From Actinomycetota bacterium (GTDB lineage Bacteria; Actinomycetota; Thermoleophilia; Solirubrobacterales; Solirubrobacteraceae), in NCBI GenBank assembly GCA_005884115.1, contig VAXW01000004.1, positions 62,001 to 126,000 of the forward strand: 64,000 nucleotides of DNA, given 5' to 3'. The position numbers and the translations under genes are program-made. Below the pieces are notes generated by a model that ran no database searches, was not told where the DNA came from, and worked only from the letters and a program-made list of their open reading frames with translations. Shown one piece after another: positions 25,101-33,638 of the stretch. Numbering within the stretch: position 1 is the stretch's first letter; the number at the start of each line of letters is the position of its first letter.

Positions 25101-25754
25101 CTCACCGGTGAGGCACTCATACAGCAGGCACCCGAGCGAGTACACATCTGAGCGCGCGTCGACCCGCTCGCCGCGGATGTGCTCAGGGGACATGTAGTGG
25201 ACCGAGCCCAGCGGGCGACCCATCGTGCCTCCGGTCGTCTCGACGACGCGCTTTGAGAGGCCGAAGTCCGTCAGGTAGGACTGCAGAGCTGCCCCCGAGC
25301 CTCCGGGCTCGTCGATCAGGACGTTGCTCGGCTTCACATCCCGGTGCACGAGCCCGAGCCCGTGCGCGGCATCGAGCCCACTCGCCAGCTGTCGCGTAAC
25401 CTCCAGGGCCTGCTCGAGCCCCAGCCGCCGCTCGCGGCGGATGAGCGCGCGCAGGTCGATCCCCGGTATGAAGCGCATCGCCAGATACAGGATCCGCTCG
25501 ACCTCGCCGGCGTCGAAGATCGGCACAACGTTGGGGTGCTCGAGACTCGCCGCCAGGTGCGACTCACGCAGGAAGCGGTGCCGGAAGGAGGGGTCGTTGG
25601 CCAGGTCGGGCGCCATGATCTTCAGCGCGACCCTGCGCCCCAGCCGCAGCTGCTCGGCGCGGTACACCGTCCCCATGCCCCCCTGCCCGATCACCGCGTC
25701 GATGCGGTAGCCCGCGAGCTCCAGCCCAGCACGGATGCTCGGACCCCCCTTCAC
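22086..25754 (-). CDS. Ser/Thr protein kinase with C-terminal ATPase and TPR regions
   Basis: A 1222-residue signalling protein. The kinase domain (about 16-285) has the Gly-rich loop GQGGMGTVY, lysine K45, HRDVKPSN (D139), DFG (D163) and SPEH, all intact. An AAA/NB-ARC-like ATPase follows with P-loop GEAGIGKT (K348) and Walker-B LVVVLDDLHLAD. The remaining 550 residues are TPR-like helices. No transmembrane helix is seen, unlike PknB. The layout mirrors LuxR-type MalT/LAL regulators, with the kinase in place of the cyclase of the 717-4094 protein. The start is GTG 25754. A divergent FHA-domain gene begins 41 bp away, a likely phospho-partner. The 3' end is copied in the adjoining minisatellite. 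Confidence 0.9.
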   Translation of the reverse strand: MKGGPSIRAGLELAGYRIDAVIGQGGMGTVYRAEQLRLGRRVALKIMAPDLANDPSFRHRFLRESHLAASLEHPNVVPIFDAGEVERILYLAMRFIPGIDLRALIRRERRLGLEQALEVTRQLASGLDAAHGLGLVHRDVKPSNVLIDEPGGSGAALQSYLTDFGLSKRVVETTGGTMGRPLGSVHYMSPEHIRGERVDARSDVYSLGCLLYECLTGEAPYARDSEVAVLYAHLEAQCPRVSARRREVPAAVDAVIAWALAKEPAERPASAGELADALAQALEGSFTAPSAPAGATQAELASPRPSARRERELVGRFEQEAALVGALEDALLGHGGLVLLVGEAGIGKTELARALAGEAARRGVPTVWSAGGAFGEVPPPYWHWAQVVQTLARRQDAAELFARLGATARWLALITPELPQLTGEPAAAPHAGTEGRFHVYDALARLMERAAEGTGLVVVLDDLHLADEASRLALGFVAELIRASGVLVVGTYREGELAQAGGDGAPASATALGELTRLGQSIPLTGLQEKDVRDLIAHRTHAEPAPELAKHLYEVTGGNPLFVSELLRLLESEDRLSDPWSGSGTLPLPNGIKEAISRRVSPLPPAGREALEVAAVIGTSFRAGTVASASRMPPSKVLELLDQAGQLRLVRPVGEFGDAYGFSHGLVQATLYEALPRGRRCALHAAVGEALEQSYDVAAGEGLASVAFHYLEATPTGSGERAVEYARRAAERALQTFAYDEAVALYARALEIVDPKRGGERLSMLQALGEAQMRTGDTDAARQTLQRAADAARARGDAQALARAALASGIWGLSLGIDEPLVRLAEEAVERLAESPARGLLASVKGQLAAALYWSDQVERRERLAAEALSLARAEHEETRTPQSTRMLAYVIGRYLLTRWGPDSGARDYALSDEMIELSRLAHDAELELLVRNWRVCVMSELGSFAVVDLEIARIEQMARELRQPRAMLFLPLHQATRAGTVGRFAEAERLNAETVELGRRVRGTTGEVASMAQLLSIRLQQGRLAELEQPVRMLATAHQGMVAFQCVLALTLAQSGRTSEARSELERLMSRGIAGVPRDNLHVVTMALLGEAAAELRDRDTAREIRAWMLPFAGRWVVSPNAAALWPVDRSLASLATVAGMHDEARAHIGAAREQAASAGALPSTALLALDEARLLAAEGRRPEDRDRVRALAGEARELGQKLDMGLVVDAATLLEAGEGA

Positions 25755-25794
25755 GTTTCAATGTTCGCATGCATTTGCTAGATCCATCTGAGCC

Positions 25795-26475
25795 ATGACC
25801 GGCAAGCCGAGCGGGCTCGCCTCACACACCGCGCAGGAGCTCAAGCAGATCATCGCCGCCGAGCGAACCGGCATGCCGTTCCTGATCTGGCGGCGAGCCG
25901 ACGGCAGCCTGCAGATCACCTACCTGGAGAAGGATCACTGGCGGCTGACCATCGGGCGCGCCGAGGACGCCGACATCGCGCTCACCGACGACTCGCAGGT
26001 GTCGAGAACCCACGCGCTGATCGAGCGCGTGGGCGGGGAGTGGACGCTGCTCGACGACGGCCTGTCGCGCAACGGATCGTTCGCCAACGCAACTCGCGTG
26101 CTCGGGCGCCACCGCCTGGCAGATCGCGATCGGTTGTGCTTCGGCTCCAGCGAGCTGATCTACCGCTCCGGCGCCGCCGCCGAGGCTGTCCCGACGGCAT
26201 CCGTCATGGACAACCCGGCGGCCCTGTCGCTGTCGCCCATGCAGCGGCGCGTGCTCGTCGCGCTCTGCCGGCCCGTGCACGACTCCGAGTCGGCGACGCC
26301 CGCGACCAACCGCCAGATCGCAGGCGAGGTGCACCTGAGCGTGGACGCCGTGAAGGCGCACCTGCGCGTGCTCTTCGACCGCTTCGGCCTCGCCGAGCTG
26401 CCCCAGAACGAGAAGCGCGCACGCCTGGTCGCGACGGCGCTCGTCTCGGGCCTGCTCTCCGCGCGCGAGTTCTGA
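25795..26475 (+). CDS. FHA-domain protein with C-terminal helix-turn-helix
   Basis: A 226-residue protein. The FHA domain spans about 45-125 with IGRAEDADIAL, SRTHALIERVGG and LDDGLSRNGSFANA, covering the Gly-Arg, Ser-x-x-His and Asn-Gly phosphothreonine-binding residues. The C-terminal part (about 140-215) has LSPMQRRVLVALCRP and TNRQIAGEVHLSVDAVKAHL, a LuxR-like or winged helix-turn-helix. It probably binds a phosphothreonine and then DNA. Together with the divergent kinase it forms a compact phospho-signalling unit. A small N-terminal segment (about 1-30) is of unknown role. Confidence 0.87.
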   Translation: MTGKPSGLASHTAQELKQIIAAERTGMPFLIWRRADGSLQITYLEKDHWRLTIGRAEDADIALTDDSQVSRTHALIERVGGEWTLLDDGLSRNGSFANATRVLGRHRLADRDRLCFGSSELIYRSGAAAEAVPTASVMDNPAALSLSPMQRRVLVALCRPVHDSESATPATNRQIAGEVHLSVDAVKAHLRVLFDRFGLAELPQNEKRARLVATALVSGLLSAREF

Positions 26476-26960
26476 GCGCAACCCGGGCAGGGGCCGGCCC
26501 CAGAGGCCGCTCCGGGGAAGTGCGACCCCTGGGACCGGGGGATCGGGGACTAGAAACCCGCTTCTAGGACCACGCAGCAGCTCGCCTCGTGGCGTGGCCG
26601 CGTCAAAGCCGCCGAGCGGCGCTGTGTCGCCGAGGTCATGAAGGTCGTGCTCCACGTCGCCGAGGAGCCCGAGGCCTGCCTCTATCCACTCTCATCTGCC
26701 TCTCGTTGTCTCGAGCGGCTTCCCTGCCGCGCGGCAGGATAGTTCCCCCGCCAGGGCCCTGTCAAAGAATCGGGCCTTACGCACAGTCCGTTGCAACGCC
26801 GGCTCGAGCCCGAAGGAGCCGGCGCGGGCTGGCGTTTGGCGCCGCGAGCAGCCCAGGCGGAGCGGCGCCCGACAACCGGCCGCGGCGTCGCGTTTGGCGC
26901 TGCGAGCAGCGCAGGCGAAGCGGCGCCCGCCGGCCGCCCTGCGGATAGGCTTGACTCAGC
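26476..26960. other. Intergenic region with duplicated hairpin element
   Basis: This 485-bp stretch between the FHA gene and a secreted-protein gene has no convincing coding frame. Its right half holds two copies of a 40-bp element that folds into a hairpin. A short open frame at 26638 begins plausibly (MKVVLHVAEEPEAC) but ends after about 34 codons. Confidence 0.5.
26832..26929. repeat. Two direct copies of a 40-bp hairpin element
   Basis: Copies at about 26832-26871 and 26890-26929 share GCGTTTGGCGC-GCGAGCAGC-CAGGCG-AGCGGCGCC. Each folds with GGCGCCGC (or GGCGCTGC) pairing to GCGGCGCC, and the differing base keeps a G-U pair. Conservation of the stem suggests selected RNA or a REP-like element. 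Confidence 0.6.
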
Positions 26961-27653
26961 GTGGAAGCCTCGAGGAGGAGACTACGGACGCTGTTGACGG
27001 CGGCGGCGCTGGCTGTGCCCGCGCTCACCCCGGCGCTCGCGGAAGCATCGGACGCGAGTGCGACGCACGCCTACATCCAGGCCGACTTCGCGCTCGCGCG
27101 CGCCGGCGTCGCGGGCATCGGCCGCGCGCAGGCCAGGATCCACGCGTACAACAAAGAACTCGCAGCGCAGTGCCCCGGCATCGGCCGCGGCGCGCCGCAG
27201 ACCGAAGCGGGACAGACGATGAGCGCCGAGGTCGTCGCCGCGCTGTGGTCGCTCGCCTACGGCGCAAACGCCGGCCCCATCAACACGTTTCTCGCCAAGG
27301 TATCTCGGCTGCACTGGAGCAACCACGCCATAACCCGCGCCGCCGCGCGCTTCGCCAGGAGCTGGCACGAACTGGCGACCCTGCCGCTGCCGCCGCTATG
27401 CGCTGACGTCGCCGCGTGGAAGGCAAACGGGTTCCAGACGATCCCGCCATCGGCGCTGCGGGCCGTCGAACACGCCGAATCGATCCATCCGAAACCCGTC
27501 TCCGCGCGGCTGCTCGCGCCCTTCATGCGCGGCGCCGACAAGAGCACGCTCGCCCGCGCCGCACGCCTCGAACGCAAGGTCGGCGAAAGCGAATTCGAAC
27601 TCGGGCAGGACGACTGGTTCGAAGTGCTCGACACGCTCGCGCTGCCGCAGTAG
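26961..27653 (+). CDS. Exported hypothetical protein
   Basis: A 230-residue protein, not recognised. The first 30 residues are a signal peptide (RRRLRTLLTAAALAVPALTPALAEA). The mature part is predicted helical, with two cysteines (in AAQCPGIG and LPPLCADV) that could form a disulphide, and the short motif GQDDWFEVLDTLALP at its end. The start is GTG 26961. A TAGGCT hexamer 9 nt upstream may be a -10 box of a leaderless message. It is convergent with recQ. Confidence 0.68.
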   Translation: MEASRRRLRTLLTAAALAVPALTPALAEASDASATHAYIQADFALARAGVAGIGRAQARIHAYNKELAAQCPGIGRGAPQTEAGQTMSAEVVAALWSLAYGANAGPINTFLAKVSRLHWSNHAITRAAARFARSWHELATLPLPPLCADVAAWKANGFQTIPPSALRAVEHAESIHPKPVSARLLAPFMRGADKSTLARAARLERKVGESEFELGQDDWFEVLDTLALPQ

Positions 27654-27737
27654 CAGCGGGCGGTGCGCGGCGGTCCGCCGGGCCGTGAGCGCGGCTGCGG
27701 GGCTCGGCGCCAGTGCAGGGCAACGGGTGGGGCGCGC

Positions 27738-29501
27738 TCAGAGCGCCGCCGCTTCGAGCGCGCCGAGCTCGGCCAGCAGCGACTCGCCGTGCTTGGCGCA
27801 GAACGCCGGGCCGATCCCGCGGATCTCCGCCAGCGCGCGCAGCGAGGCCGGTCGCCTGCGCAGCACCTCTTCGAGCACCGCGTTGGCCGCCACCGTGTAC
27901 GCCGGCTTGCCCGCTGCGCGCTGCTGGCGCCACGCTCGCAGGCGCTCGAAGTGCTGCTCCCCGACCGGGCTCCTCGGCGCCCGGTGCGCCGGGGGACCGG
28001 CGCCGGATGGACCTGCCGCGCCGCCGGCCCCGCCACGGGCGCCCCGGGCCGGGGCGCCGCGGCGTGGGCGTGCGCGTGAAGGCCCTGAAGGCCGGCCGGC
28101 GGAGGCGGCGCCGGCCGTCGCAAGCGCCCGCGCGAGCGCGGGATCGGGGTCGCACACGTCGCAGCAGCGCCCCACCGGCGCGCCCGGCGAGGGCTCGCCG
28201 AAGTGCTCCAGTATCTGGCGGCGCCTGCAGCGGCCGTCGCTCCACGCGAAGCGCTCGATCACACGGTAGGCCTGCCACGCGCGGTCTTTCGCCGTGCGCA
28301 GCGCCACCGCGTCGCCGGCGTGCGCGTGGCCTCGCTGGTGCTCGGTGATGAAGCGGATAAGGCGGCCGAGGTCCATGCGCGAGGCCAGCAGCAGCGCCCT
28401 CGCTTGGAGGCCGTCGCGCCCGCCGCGGCCAGCCTCCTGGTAGTAGGCCTCGAGGCTCGTCGGCAGCGCCCAGTGCGCGACCGTCCTCACGTCCGCCTTG
28501 TCGACCCCCATTCCGAATGCGTTCGTCGCCACCACCACCTCCGCGCGCCCCTGCATGAACGCCTCCTGGCTTTTGCGGCGGGCATCTGCGTCCATGCCCG
28601 CGTGGTAGGCCACCGTCGCGATCTGAGCCGACGCGATCACCTCGGCGAGCGCATCGGTGTCCCTGCGCGTGCCGCAGTACACGATCGCCGGGCGCGCGCC
28701 AGGCTCGCCCAGGACGTGCAGCAGTGCCGCCCGCTTGCGCGCCATCGCGCCCTTGCCCTCCACGCTGACCACGTCGAAGACGAGGTTCGGCCTGTCGAAG
28801 CCCGAGCTCACCGACACCCAGTCGCGCAGCCCGAGCCGCGCCGCGATCTCCCGCGCGACCCTGGGCGTGGCCGTCGCCGTGACCGCCATCACCGCCGGCC
28901 TCGAGCGCGGCTCGCCCGAAGCGCCGGCGCCCGAAGCGTGCTGGGCGCCGCACGAGGGTACGCCCTCCACCCCGTGCAGCGAGGCGATCGCCTCTCCGAG
29001 GCGCAGGTAGTCGGGCCTGAAGTCGTGGCCCCACTCGCTCACGCAGTGCGCCTCGTCGACCACGAACAGCGACACCGCGCGCCTCGCCAAGGCCGCGCGG
29101 AATGCGCCCGAGGCGAAGCGCTCGGGGGCGGCGAGCACGAGCTGCGCCTCCCCCGCTGCGATCTCTCCAAGCGCGCGCGCGTTGTGCCCGTCGGCCATCC
29201 CCGACGCCAGCATCGCCGCCTTCACGCCCGCGCCTTGAAGCCGCTGAAGCTGGTCTGCCATGAGCGCGATCAGCGGGCTCACGACCACCACCAGGCCGCG
29301 GCCCGCGAGCGCGGGCAGCTGGTAGCACAGCGACTTGCCCGCGCCCGTCGGCATCACCACGAGCGCGTCCCTGCCCTCGAGCGCTGCCGACACCGCCTCG
29401 CGCTGGCCCGGGCGGAAGGCCTCCAGCCCGACGCGTCGCAAAAGCTCCTCAGGCGTAGGTCCGGCGGCGGGCAGGCGGGAGTCGGGCGCGCTCGTTGGCA
29501 C
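27738..29501 (-). CDS. recQ: ATP-dependent DNA helicase RecQ
   Basis: A 587-residue 3'-5' helicase. Motif 0 (FRPGQREAV), Walker A PTGAGKS (K56), motif II DEAH in [19 protein letters not shown] and motif [12 protein letters not shown] are present. A zinc-binding segment ends with [12 protein letters not shown] shortened winged-helix/linker rich in Ala, Gly and Pro (about 465-505) leads to an HRDC domain ([20 protein letters not shown] to the end). RecQ acts in recombination and replication-fork repair. The start is GTG 29501, with a TAGCGT hexamer 8 nt upstream and no ribosome site. Confidence 0.92.
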   Translation of the reverse strand: MPTSAPDSRLPAAGPTPEELLRRVGLEAFRPGQREAVSAALEGRDALVVMPTGAGKSLCYQLPALAGRGLVVVVSPLIALMADQLQRLQGAGVKAAMLASGMADGHNARALGEIAAGEAQLVLAAPERFASGAFRAALARRAVSLFVVDEAHCVSEWGHDFRPDYLRLGEAIASLHGVEGVPSCGAQHASGAGASGEPRSRPAVMAVTATATPRVAREIAARLGLRDWVSVSSGFDRPNLVFDVVSVEGKGAMARKRAALLHVLGEPGARPAIVYCGTRRDTDALAEVIASAQIATVAYHAGMDADARRKSQEAFMQGRAEVVVATNAFGMGVDKADVRTVAHWALPTSLEAYYQEAGRGGRDGLQARALLLASRMDLGRLIRFITEHQRGHAHAGDAVALRTAKDRAWQAYRVIERFAWSDGRCRRRQILEHFGEPSPGAPVGRCCDVCDPDPALARALATAGAASAGRPSGPSRARPRRGAPARGARGGAGGAAGPSGAGPPAHRAPRSPVGEQHFERLRAWRQQRAAGKPAYTVAANAVLEEVLRRRPASLRALAEIRGIGPAFCAKHGESLLAELGALEAAAL

Positions 29502-29611
29502 GCCAGGGCACGCTACCCCTCGGCTCGGCGTCCCCTAGGCGGCCGCCGCGCCGCCGCGCGCAGGACGTCATGGCGCGACCACTCGAGGCCGCCCTCGGGG
29601 CGGCCCCATCA

Positions 29612-31084
29612 TCAGGCGGTCGCGCGCCTTCGCTTCCACACCACGCGCGCGCCGTCAGCGGGCACGAGCGTGATCGCGCGCCTGCGGATCCACTCGCCGC
29701 GCCTGAAGCGCACGCTGCGCGGCGGCACGCTCGGCTCGAGCTCTGAGAGCATCGTGCGCAGCATCAGCCTCATCTCCAGCTGCGCGAAGGCTGCGCCAAT
29801 GCAGCGGCGGATGCCGCCGCCGAACGGGATCCACGAGAACGTCTCCGGTGCTCCCTCGAGGTAGCGCTCGGGACGGAACGCCTTCGCGTCCTCGTAGACG
29901 CGCTCGTTGCGGTTGACGAGGAATATCGACGGCGTCACGCGCGTGCCAGCCGGCAGCACGCGCGCGCCGATCTCGAAGTCCTCTTGGAGCACCCTGACGA
30001 CGATCGGTACGACCGGCCGCACGCGCAGGGTCTCCTGCACGACCGCCGTCAGGTACTCCTCACCCGTGCCCTGTCCCAGTCCGTTGGCCTCGGCGCTCGA
30101 GAGCGCGTCGATCTCGGCCTGCAGGCGCCTGAGCTTGTCGGGGTGGCGCACGAGGCGCTCGATCGCCCACGCCACCGACGTCGCAGTCGTCTCGTGCCCG
30201 GCCAGCAACAGGCTCACGAGCTCGTCGCGAAGCTCCTCATCGGTCATCTCCTCGCCGTCCTCGTCGCGCGCCTGCAAGAGCAGCGAGAGGATGTCCTTGC
30301 GCTCGGCGAGGTCCGCCTGCGCGCGCCTGCGCTCAAGCTCCGCGTAGATCACCGCGTCGAGGTGGTCCAGCGCGCGCCCGAACTTGCCGCCCGGACGCTC
30401 GAGGCTCGGCGGCCCGAGCGCGGCGCGCAACATCGTCACCACGTTCGCCGGCTCCAGCAGCTTCCAGATCGCCGCGCGCAGGTCCTCCATGCGCCCCGCC
30501 TCCACGCCGAAGATCGCGCGCAGGATCACCTCGAGCGTGATCTTGCGCGTGCGCTCGTGCAGGCGCATCGGCGTGCCGATCGGCCAGCTCGCCATGTCGC
30601 GCCTCGTCTCCTGCACGATCACGTCTTCGTAGTCGCGCATGCGCTCGCCGTGGAACGGCGGCAGCAGCAGCTTGCGCTGGCGCATGTGCTCGGGGCCCGT
30701 CAGCGTGATCACCGAGTGCGGGCCCATGACCGATGCGATCGGCGAGTTGCCCGCGCCCGAAGGTGCGATCTCGGGCGGCGCCGTGAACGTCGCCTTGACC
30801 GCGTCCGGGTCGCTCAGGAGCGCGAGCTGAAAGCGACTCGGCCAAAACGTGATCGTGAACGAGTCGCCCACGCGCCTCGCGCAGGCGTCCATCAGCCACG
30901 TCGGCGCAAACGCCCACGCGAGCGTCTGCACGATCGGGTGCGCGCGCGGGCCCGGTGGCAGCGACGGGGTGCGCGAGCTCTCGGCGGACGGCCGCCTTGG
31001 CGGACGCGGTTGCTCCGCGAGCGCCGCCCCCGGCGCTGCGCCCTCGCCGGCCGCAGTCGCGGCTGTGGCCGAGGCCGTAGCCAT
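29612..31084 (-). CDS. Cytochrome P450
   Basis: A 490-residue P450. The I-helix motif AGHETTATS, the K-helix ETLR (ExxR), and the haem-binding loop FGGGIRRCIGAAFAQLE with cysteine ligand C428 are intact. The N-terminal 40 residues are Ala/Pro-rich without a clear membrane anchor, so it is probably soluble and needs a ferredoxin and reductase not encoded here. The sequence style (FSWIPFGGGIRRCIGAAFA) resembles bacterial CYP families that act on fatty acids or terpenoids; the substrate is unknown. A TAGCGT hexamer lies 9 nt before ATG 31084. Confidence 0.92.
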   Translation of the reverse strand: MATASATAATAAGEGAAPGAALAEQPRPPRRPSAESSRTPSLPPGPRAHPIVQTLAWAFAPTWLMDACARRVGDSFTITFWPSRFQLALLSDPDAVKATFTAPPEIAPSGAGNSPIASVMGPHSVITLTGPEHMRQRKLLLPPFHGERMRDYEDVIVQETRRDMASWPIGTPMRLHERTRKITLEVILRAIFGVEAGRMEDLRAAIWKLLEPANVVTMLRAALGPPSLERPGGKFGRALDHLDAVIYAELERRRAQADLAERKDILSLLLQARDEDGEEMTDEELRDELVSLLLAGHETTATSVAWAIERLVRHPDKLRRLQAEIDALSSAEANGLGQGTGEEYLTAVVQETLRVRPVVPIVVRVLQEDFEIGARVLPAGTRVTPSIFLVNRNERVYEDAKAFRPERYLEGAPETFSWIPFGGGIRRCIGAAFAQLEMRLMLRTMLSELEPSVPPRSVRFRRGEWIRRRAITLVPADGARVVWKRRRATA

Positions 31085-31135
31085 TACCCCTCGACGCTAC
31101 TGCGCGCGCGTGCGCGCGTGTGTGTCAATGCGCAC

Positions 31136-31945
31136 TCAACGCGCGATGCGGGCGTCGCCGCGATCCCCACCGTCGCGATCACCGGCGCCAGATCTGTCCG
31201 CCATGATCCGCCCGGTGAGGCGGCGCGTGGCGGCTTGAAGGGAGCGATCGAGATGACCCGCCGACTCCCAACCCAGCGCCGATCGCAGTCGCCTGTACGC
31301 CTGCTCGGCCTCCGAGGCCGGCAGCACGGCGGACTGCTCGAGCAGGTGCTTGAGCAGCAGCCGTGCCGGCACCACACGCACGCCCTTGCGCTTGGCAAGC
31401 GGGCGGTCGACCCATGCGCGGCTGAAGACCAGAAGACCCTCCACGCTGCGTCCGGTCGCCTCTTCGATCAGCTTGCGCTCCGCATGCACCTGGCGCAGCG
31501 TCGCCGGATGAACGCGGCGCACGTGCACCGGGCCGGGGTGACTCTTGGTCTCGATCATGAACACGCCCGCCCGCCCGATCACGACGTGGTCGATGTTGCC
31601 GTGCCCGGTGGGCGCGTCGTGGATCACGCGCCACTCCGGCGCAGGCAGCCCGTCGAGCAGTTGGCCGACGTGCTCCTCGGCGCTCGCCCCGCGGTCGCGC
31701 CGGTCGACGAGCGGGAGCACGACGCGCGAGATCGCAAACATGCACACGAGCAGCGCCTCCGTGGCCGCGAGGAAGCGGTCATCGTGCAGGCCCAGCCCGC
31801 GACCCACCAGCGCCGTTGCGACCGCCAGCGCGCCGAGCACGAGCAGCGTGCGCATACGAAGACGGCGCACCGACGCGCGTGCGTACTGCCCCGGGGCGTG
31901 GTGCCCCACCGCGTGATCTCTGTGCTCGTCGGCCATTTCGCGCAT
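31136..31945 (-). CDS. NERD-domain membrane protein
   Basis: About 269 residues from ATG 31945 (ATG 31936 is also possible). Two hydrophobic segments lie near residues 31-43 and 52-66. The NERD (nuclease-related) domain follows: GASAEEHVGQLLDGL, WRVIHDAPTGHGNIDHVVIG and VFMIETKSHPGPV. The D, E-x-K pattern of the restriction-endonuclease-like fold is kept (IDHVV and IETKS). NERD proteins are thought to process DNA or RNA, but no substrate is known. The frame from 32146 adds 67 residues of unlikely sequence. Confidence 0.8.
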   Translation of the reverse strand: MREMADEHRDHAVGHHAPGQYARASVRRLRMRTLLVLGALAVATALVGRGLGLHDDRFLAATEALLVCMFAISRVVLPLVDRRDRGASAEEHVGQLLDGLPAPEWRVIHDAPTGHGNIDHVVIGRAGVFMIETKSHPGPVHVRRVHPATLRQVHAERKLIEEATGRSVEGLLVFSRAWVDRPLAKRKGVRVVPARLLLKHLLEQSAVLPASEAEQAYRRLRSALGWESAGHLDRSLQAATRRLTGRIMADRSGAGDRDGGDRGDARIAR

Positions 31946-32223
31946 ACCTACGCTTTCATCGGCGTTGTCGCCCGCGTGCTTAATCAACGCGCAGGCGTTC
32001 CCGCGCTGACGCGGACGCTCCGCGCGATGACGGGCGGATGCGCGCGTGGTTGCGGGTTGCATTTGCGTGCTCACGGGCGCGGTTTCGCCCGTGACGGACC
32101 GCAAGGTATGGCCCGCTGCTGCCGAAGAGGCGTGGAGAGCGCGCATTGCGCCTAAAGCCGGTCACGCGTGGCGCCGACTCTTGTAGTGAAATCACACCGC
32201 CCTCTCACGAGCACGGATGCTCA

Positions 32224-32628
32224 ATGGCCGAAGAGTTCACACCACCTCCCCGCCGCCGCCTCTCGCCTCCTGCCGAGGTCTGCCTGCTGCTGCGCTCGCA
32301 CGCCGAGGCCCACTGGCTGACGACGAAGGTGGTCCCGCTCGTGCGCGAGCTCGAGGCACCAGTCGGCCATCCGCGCAACCACATGGGCGACCCCTACGCC
32401 TACCTCGAGGCGCTCTGGATCGAGGCCTGCGGCCGCGCCGCGGAGACCGATGGCGCGCGCGTAGAGCTCGAGATGCCAGGCCATGTGCGCGACGTGGCCG
32501 TGCAGGAGCGCGCCCTCCGCTACCACACGGCCGTGCGGCGACTGCGCGATGCCATCACGCGGCGCGTGAACCTGCTGATGGCGACCAGGCCGGCGCGCAT
32601 CTCGGCCACCGAGCGCACTAGTTCGTAA
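32224..32628 (+). CDS. Hypothetical helical protein
   Basis: A 134-residue soluble protein, not recognised. Predicted helices carry charged residues (LLLRSHAEAHWLTTKVVPLV, YLEALWIEACGRAA, ERALRYHTAVRRLRDAITRR). There are no cysteine clusters or known motifs. ATG 32224 (MAEEFTPPPRRR) is preferred over an upstream in-frame start at 32146. It precedes the PHP gene by about 35 bp, but that gene appears to have its own leaderless start. Confidence 0.55.
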   Translation: MAEEFTPPPRRRLSPPAEVCLLLRSHAEAHWLTTKVVPLVRELEAPVGHPRNHMGDPYAYLEALWIEACGRAAETDGARVELEMPGHVRDVAVQERALRYHTAVRRLRDAITRRVNLLMATRPARISATERTSS

Positions 32629-32651
32629 CGCGAGCGCCGCGGCGGATCGCA

Positions 32652-32657
32652 TACCCT
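32652..32657 (+). promoter_or_regulatory. Probable -10 box of a leaderless transcript
   Basis: TACCCT ends 6 nt before ATG 32664 of the PHP gene, and there is no Shine-Dalgarno sequence between. This is the same spacing as at 19293, 39766 and 56883. Confidence 0.5.
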
Positions 32658-32663
32658 GCGCGG

Positions 32664-33551
32664 ATGCCGCCGCGCTTTGACCTGCAATCGCACTCGACGC
32701 ACTCCGACGGTCAGCTGAGCGCCGCGGAGGTCGTCGAGCGGGCGGCCGAGGCGGGGGTGGAGCTGCTCGCGCTGACCGACCACGACACCGTCACCGGCGT
32801 GTCGGAGGCGCTCCAGGCGGGCGACCGCTTCGGCGTGCGCGTGGTGCCGGCGGTCGAGATCTCATCGATCGACGACGAGGCTCAGGGGCCGCGCGAACTG
32901 CACATCCTCGGCTATGCCATCGACCACGCGGCACCCGCGCTGGGCAAGCACCTGGCGGAGTTTCTCGCGGACCGCGAGCAGCGCACGCTGCGGATGGCGG
33001 CGGCCCTGCGCGAGCTGGGGTGGCGGCTGGATGAAAGCGAGATCAGAGAACGCCTCGAGGCGGGCAAGCCGATCGGGCGCCCGCACGTCGCGGGCGCGGT
33101 GCTGAGCTCGCCGGACAATGCTTCACGCCTGAAGGCCGAGCAGATCGACGACATCGGCTCGCTGATACGCGCCTACCTGATCGAGGGCCGGCCGGCGTTT
33201 CGGCTGCGCGAGACACCGACGGTCGCGGAGGCGATCGACGCGATCCACGACGCCGGCGGCGTGGCCGTGTGGGCGCATCCTTTCTGGGATGTCGACGACC
33301 CCGACGAGGTGCTCGCGAGCATCGACCGCTTCCGCGCTCACGGCATCGATGGCGTGGAGGCCTTCTATGTCACACACACGCCCGAGGAGACCACGCTGCT
33401 GGCCGAGCGCTGCGCCGAGCTCGGTCTGCTGAGCACCGGTTCGGCGGACTTTCACGGACCCGACAACCGCATCTTCTCGAGCTTCCTCGCCTTCGACACG
33501 TACGGCCACGAGCCGAACCTGGGGCGGATCGCCGAGCGCGACGGCGCCTAG
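32664..33551 (+). CDS. PHP-domain phosphoesterase
   Basis: A 295-residue metal-dependent phosphoesterase. PHP motifs are visible: FDLQSHSTHSDG (metal His 10, 13 and Asp 15), LALTDHDT, VPAVEIS, VAVWAHPFW and GSADFHGPDN. Size and motif order fit the family that includes nucleoside 3',5'-bisphosphate phosphatase/5'-3' exonuclease (RNase AM, YciV), which degrades pAp and short RNA. This role is by family. It is convergent with the BNR-repeat gene, with a strong hairpin between. Confidence 0.87.
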   Translation: MPPRFDLQSHSTHSDGQLSAAEVVERAAEAGVELLALTDHDTVTGVSEALQAGDRFGVRVVPAVEISSIDDEAQGPRELHILGYAIDHAAPALGKHLAEFLADREQRTLRMAAALRELGWRLDESEIRERLEAGKPIGRPHVAGAVLSSPDNASRLKAEQIDDIGSLIRAYLIEGRPAFRLRETPTVAEAIDAIHDAGGVAVWAHPFWDVDDPDEVLASIDRFRAHGIDGVEAFYVTHTPEETTLLAERCAELGLLSTGSADFHGPDNRIFSSFLAFDTYGHEPNLGRIAERDGA

Positions 33552-33576
33552 CAAAGCGGACTTAGACAAGCGCGAA

Positions 33577-33618
33577 GTTTGTGCGCCGGCGCGTGGAGCG
33601 CCGCGCCGGCGCACAAAC
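33577..33618. terminator. Perfect 17-bp inverted repeat, bidirectional terminator
   Basis: GTTTGTGCGCCGGCGCG (33577-33593) and its exact complement (33602-33618) flank an 8-nt loop, midway between convergent genes. The ends of the stem carry AAAC/GTTT, giving a short A-stem/U-stem on either strand. Confidence 0.8.
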
Positions 33619-33638
33619 GTCGGCGGGTAAATCTCGAG

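Noticed and set aside
26589-26948. Coding frame of 119 codons, and a 34-codon frame at 26638
   Set aside because: The long frame runs through the duplicated hairpins with Arg/Ala-biased residues. The short one starts well but ends at once and has no ribosome site.
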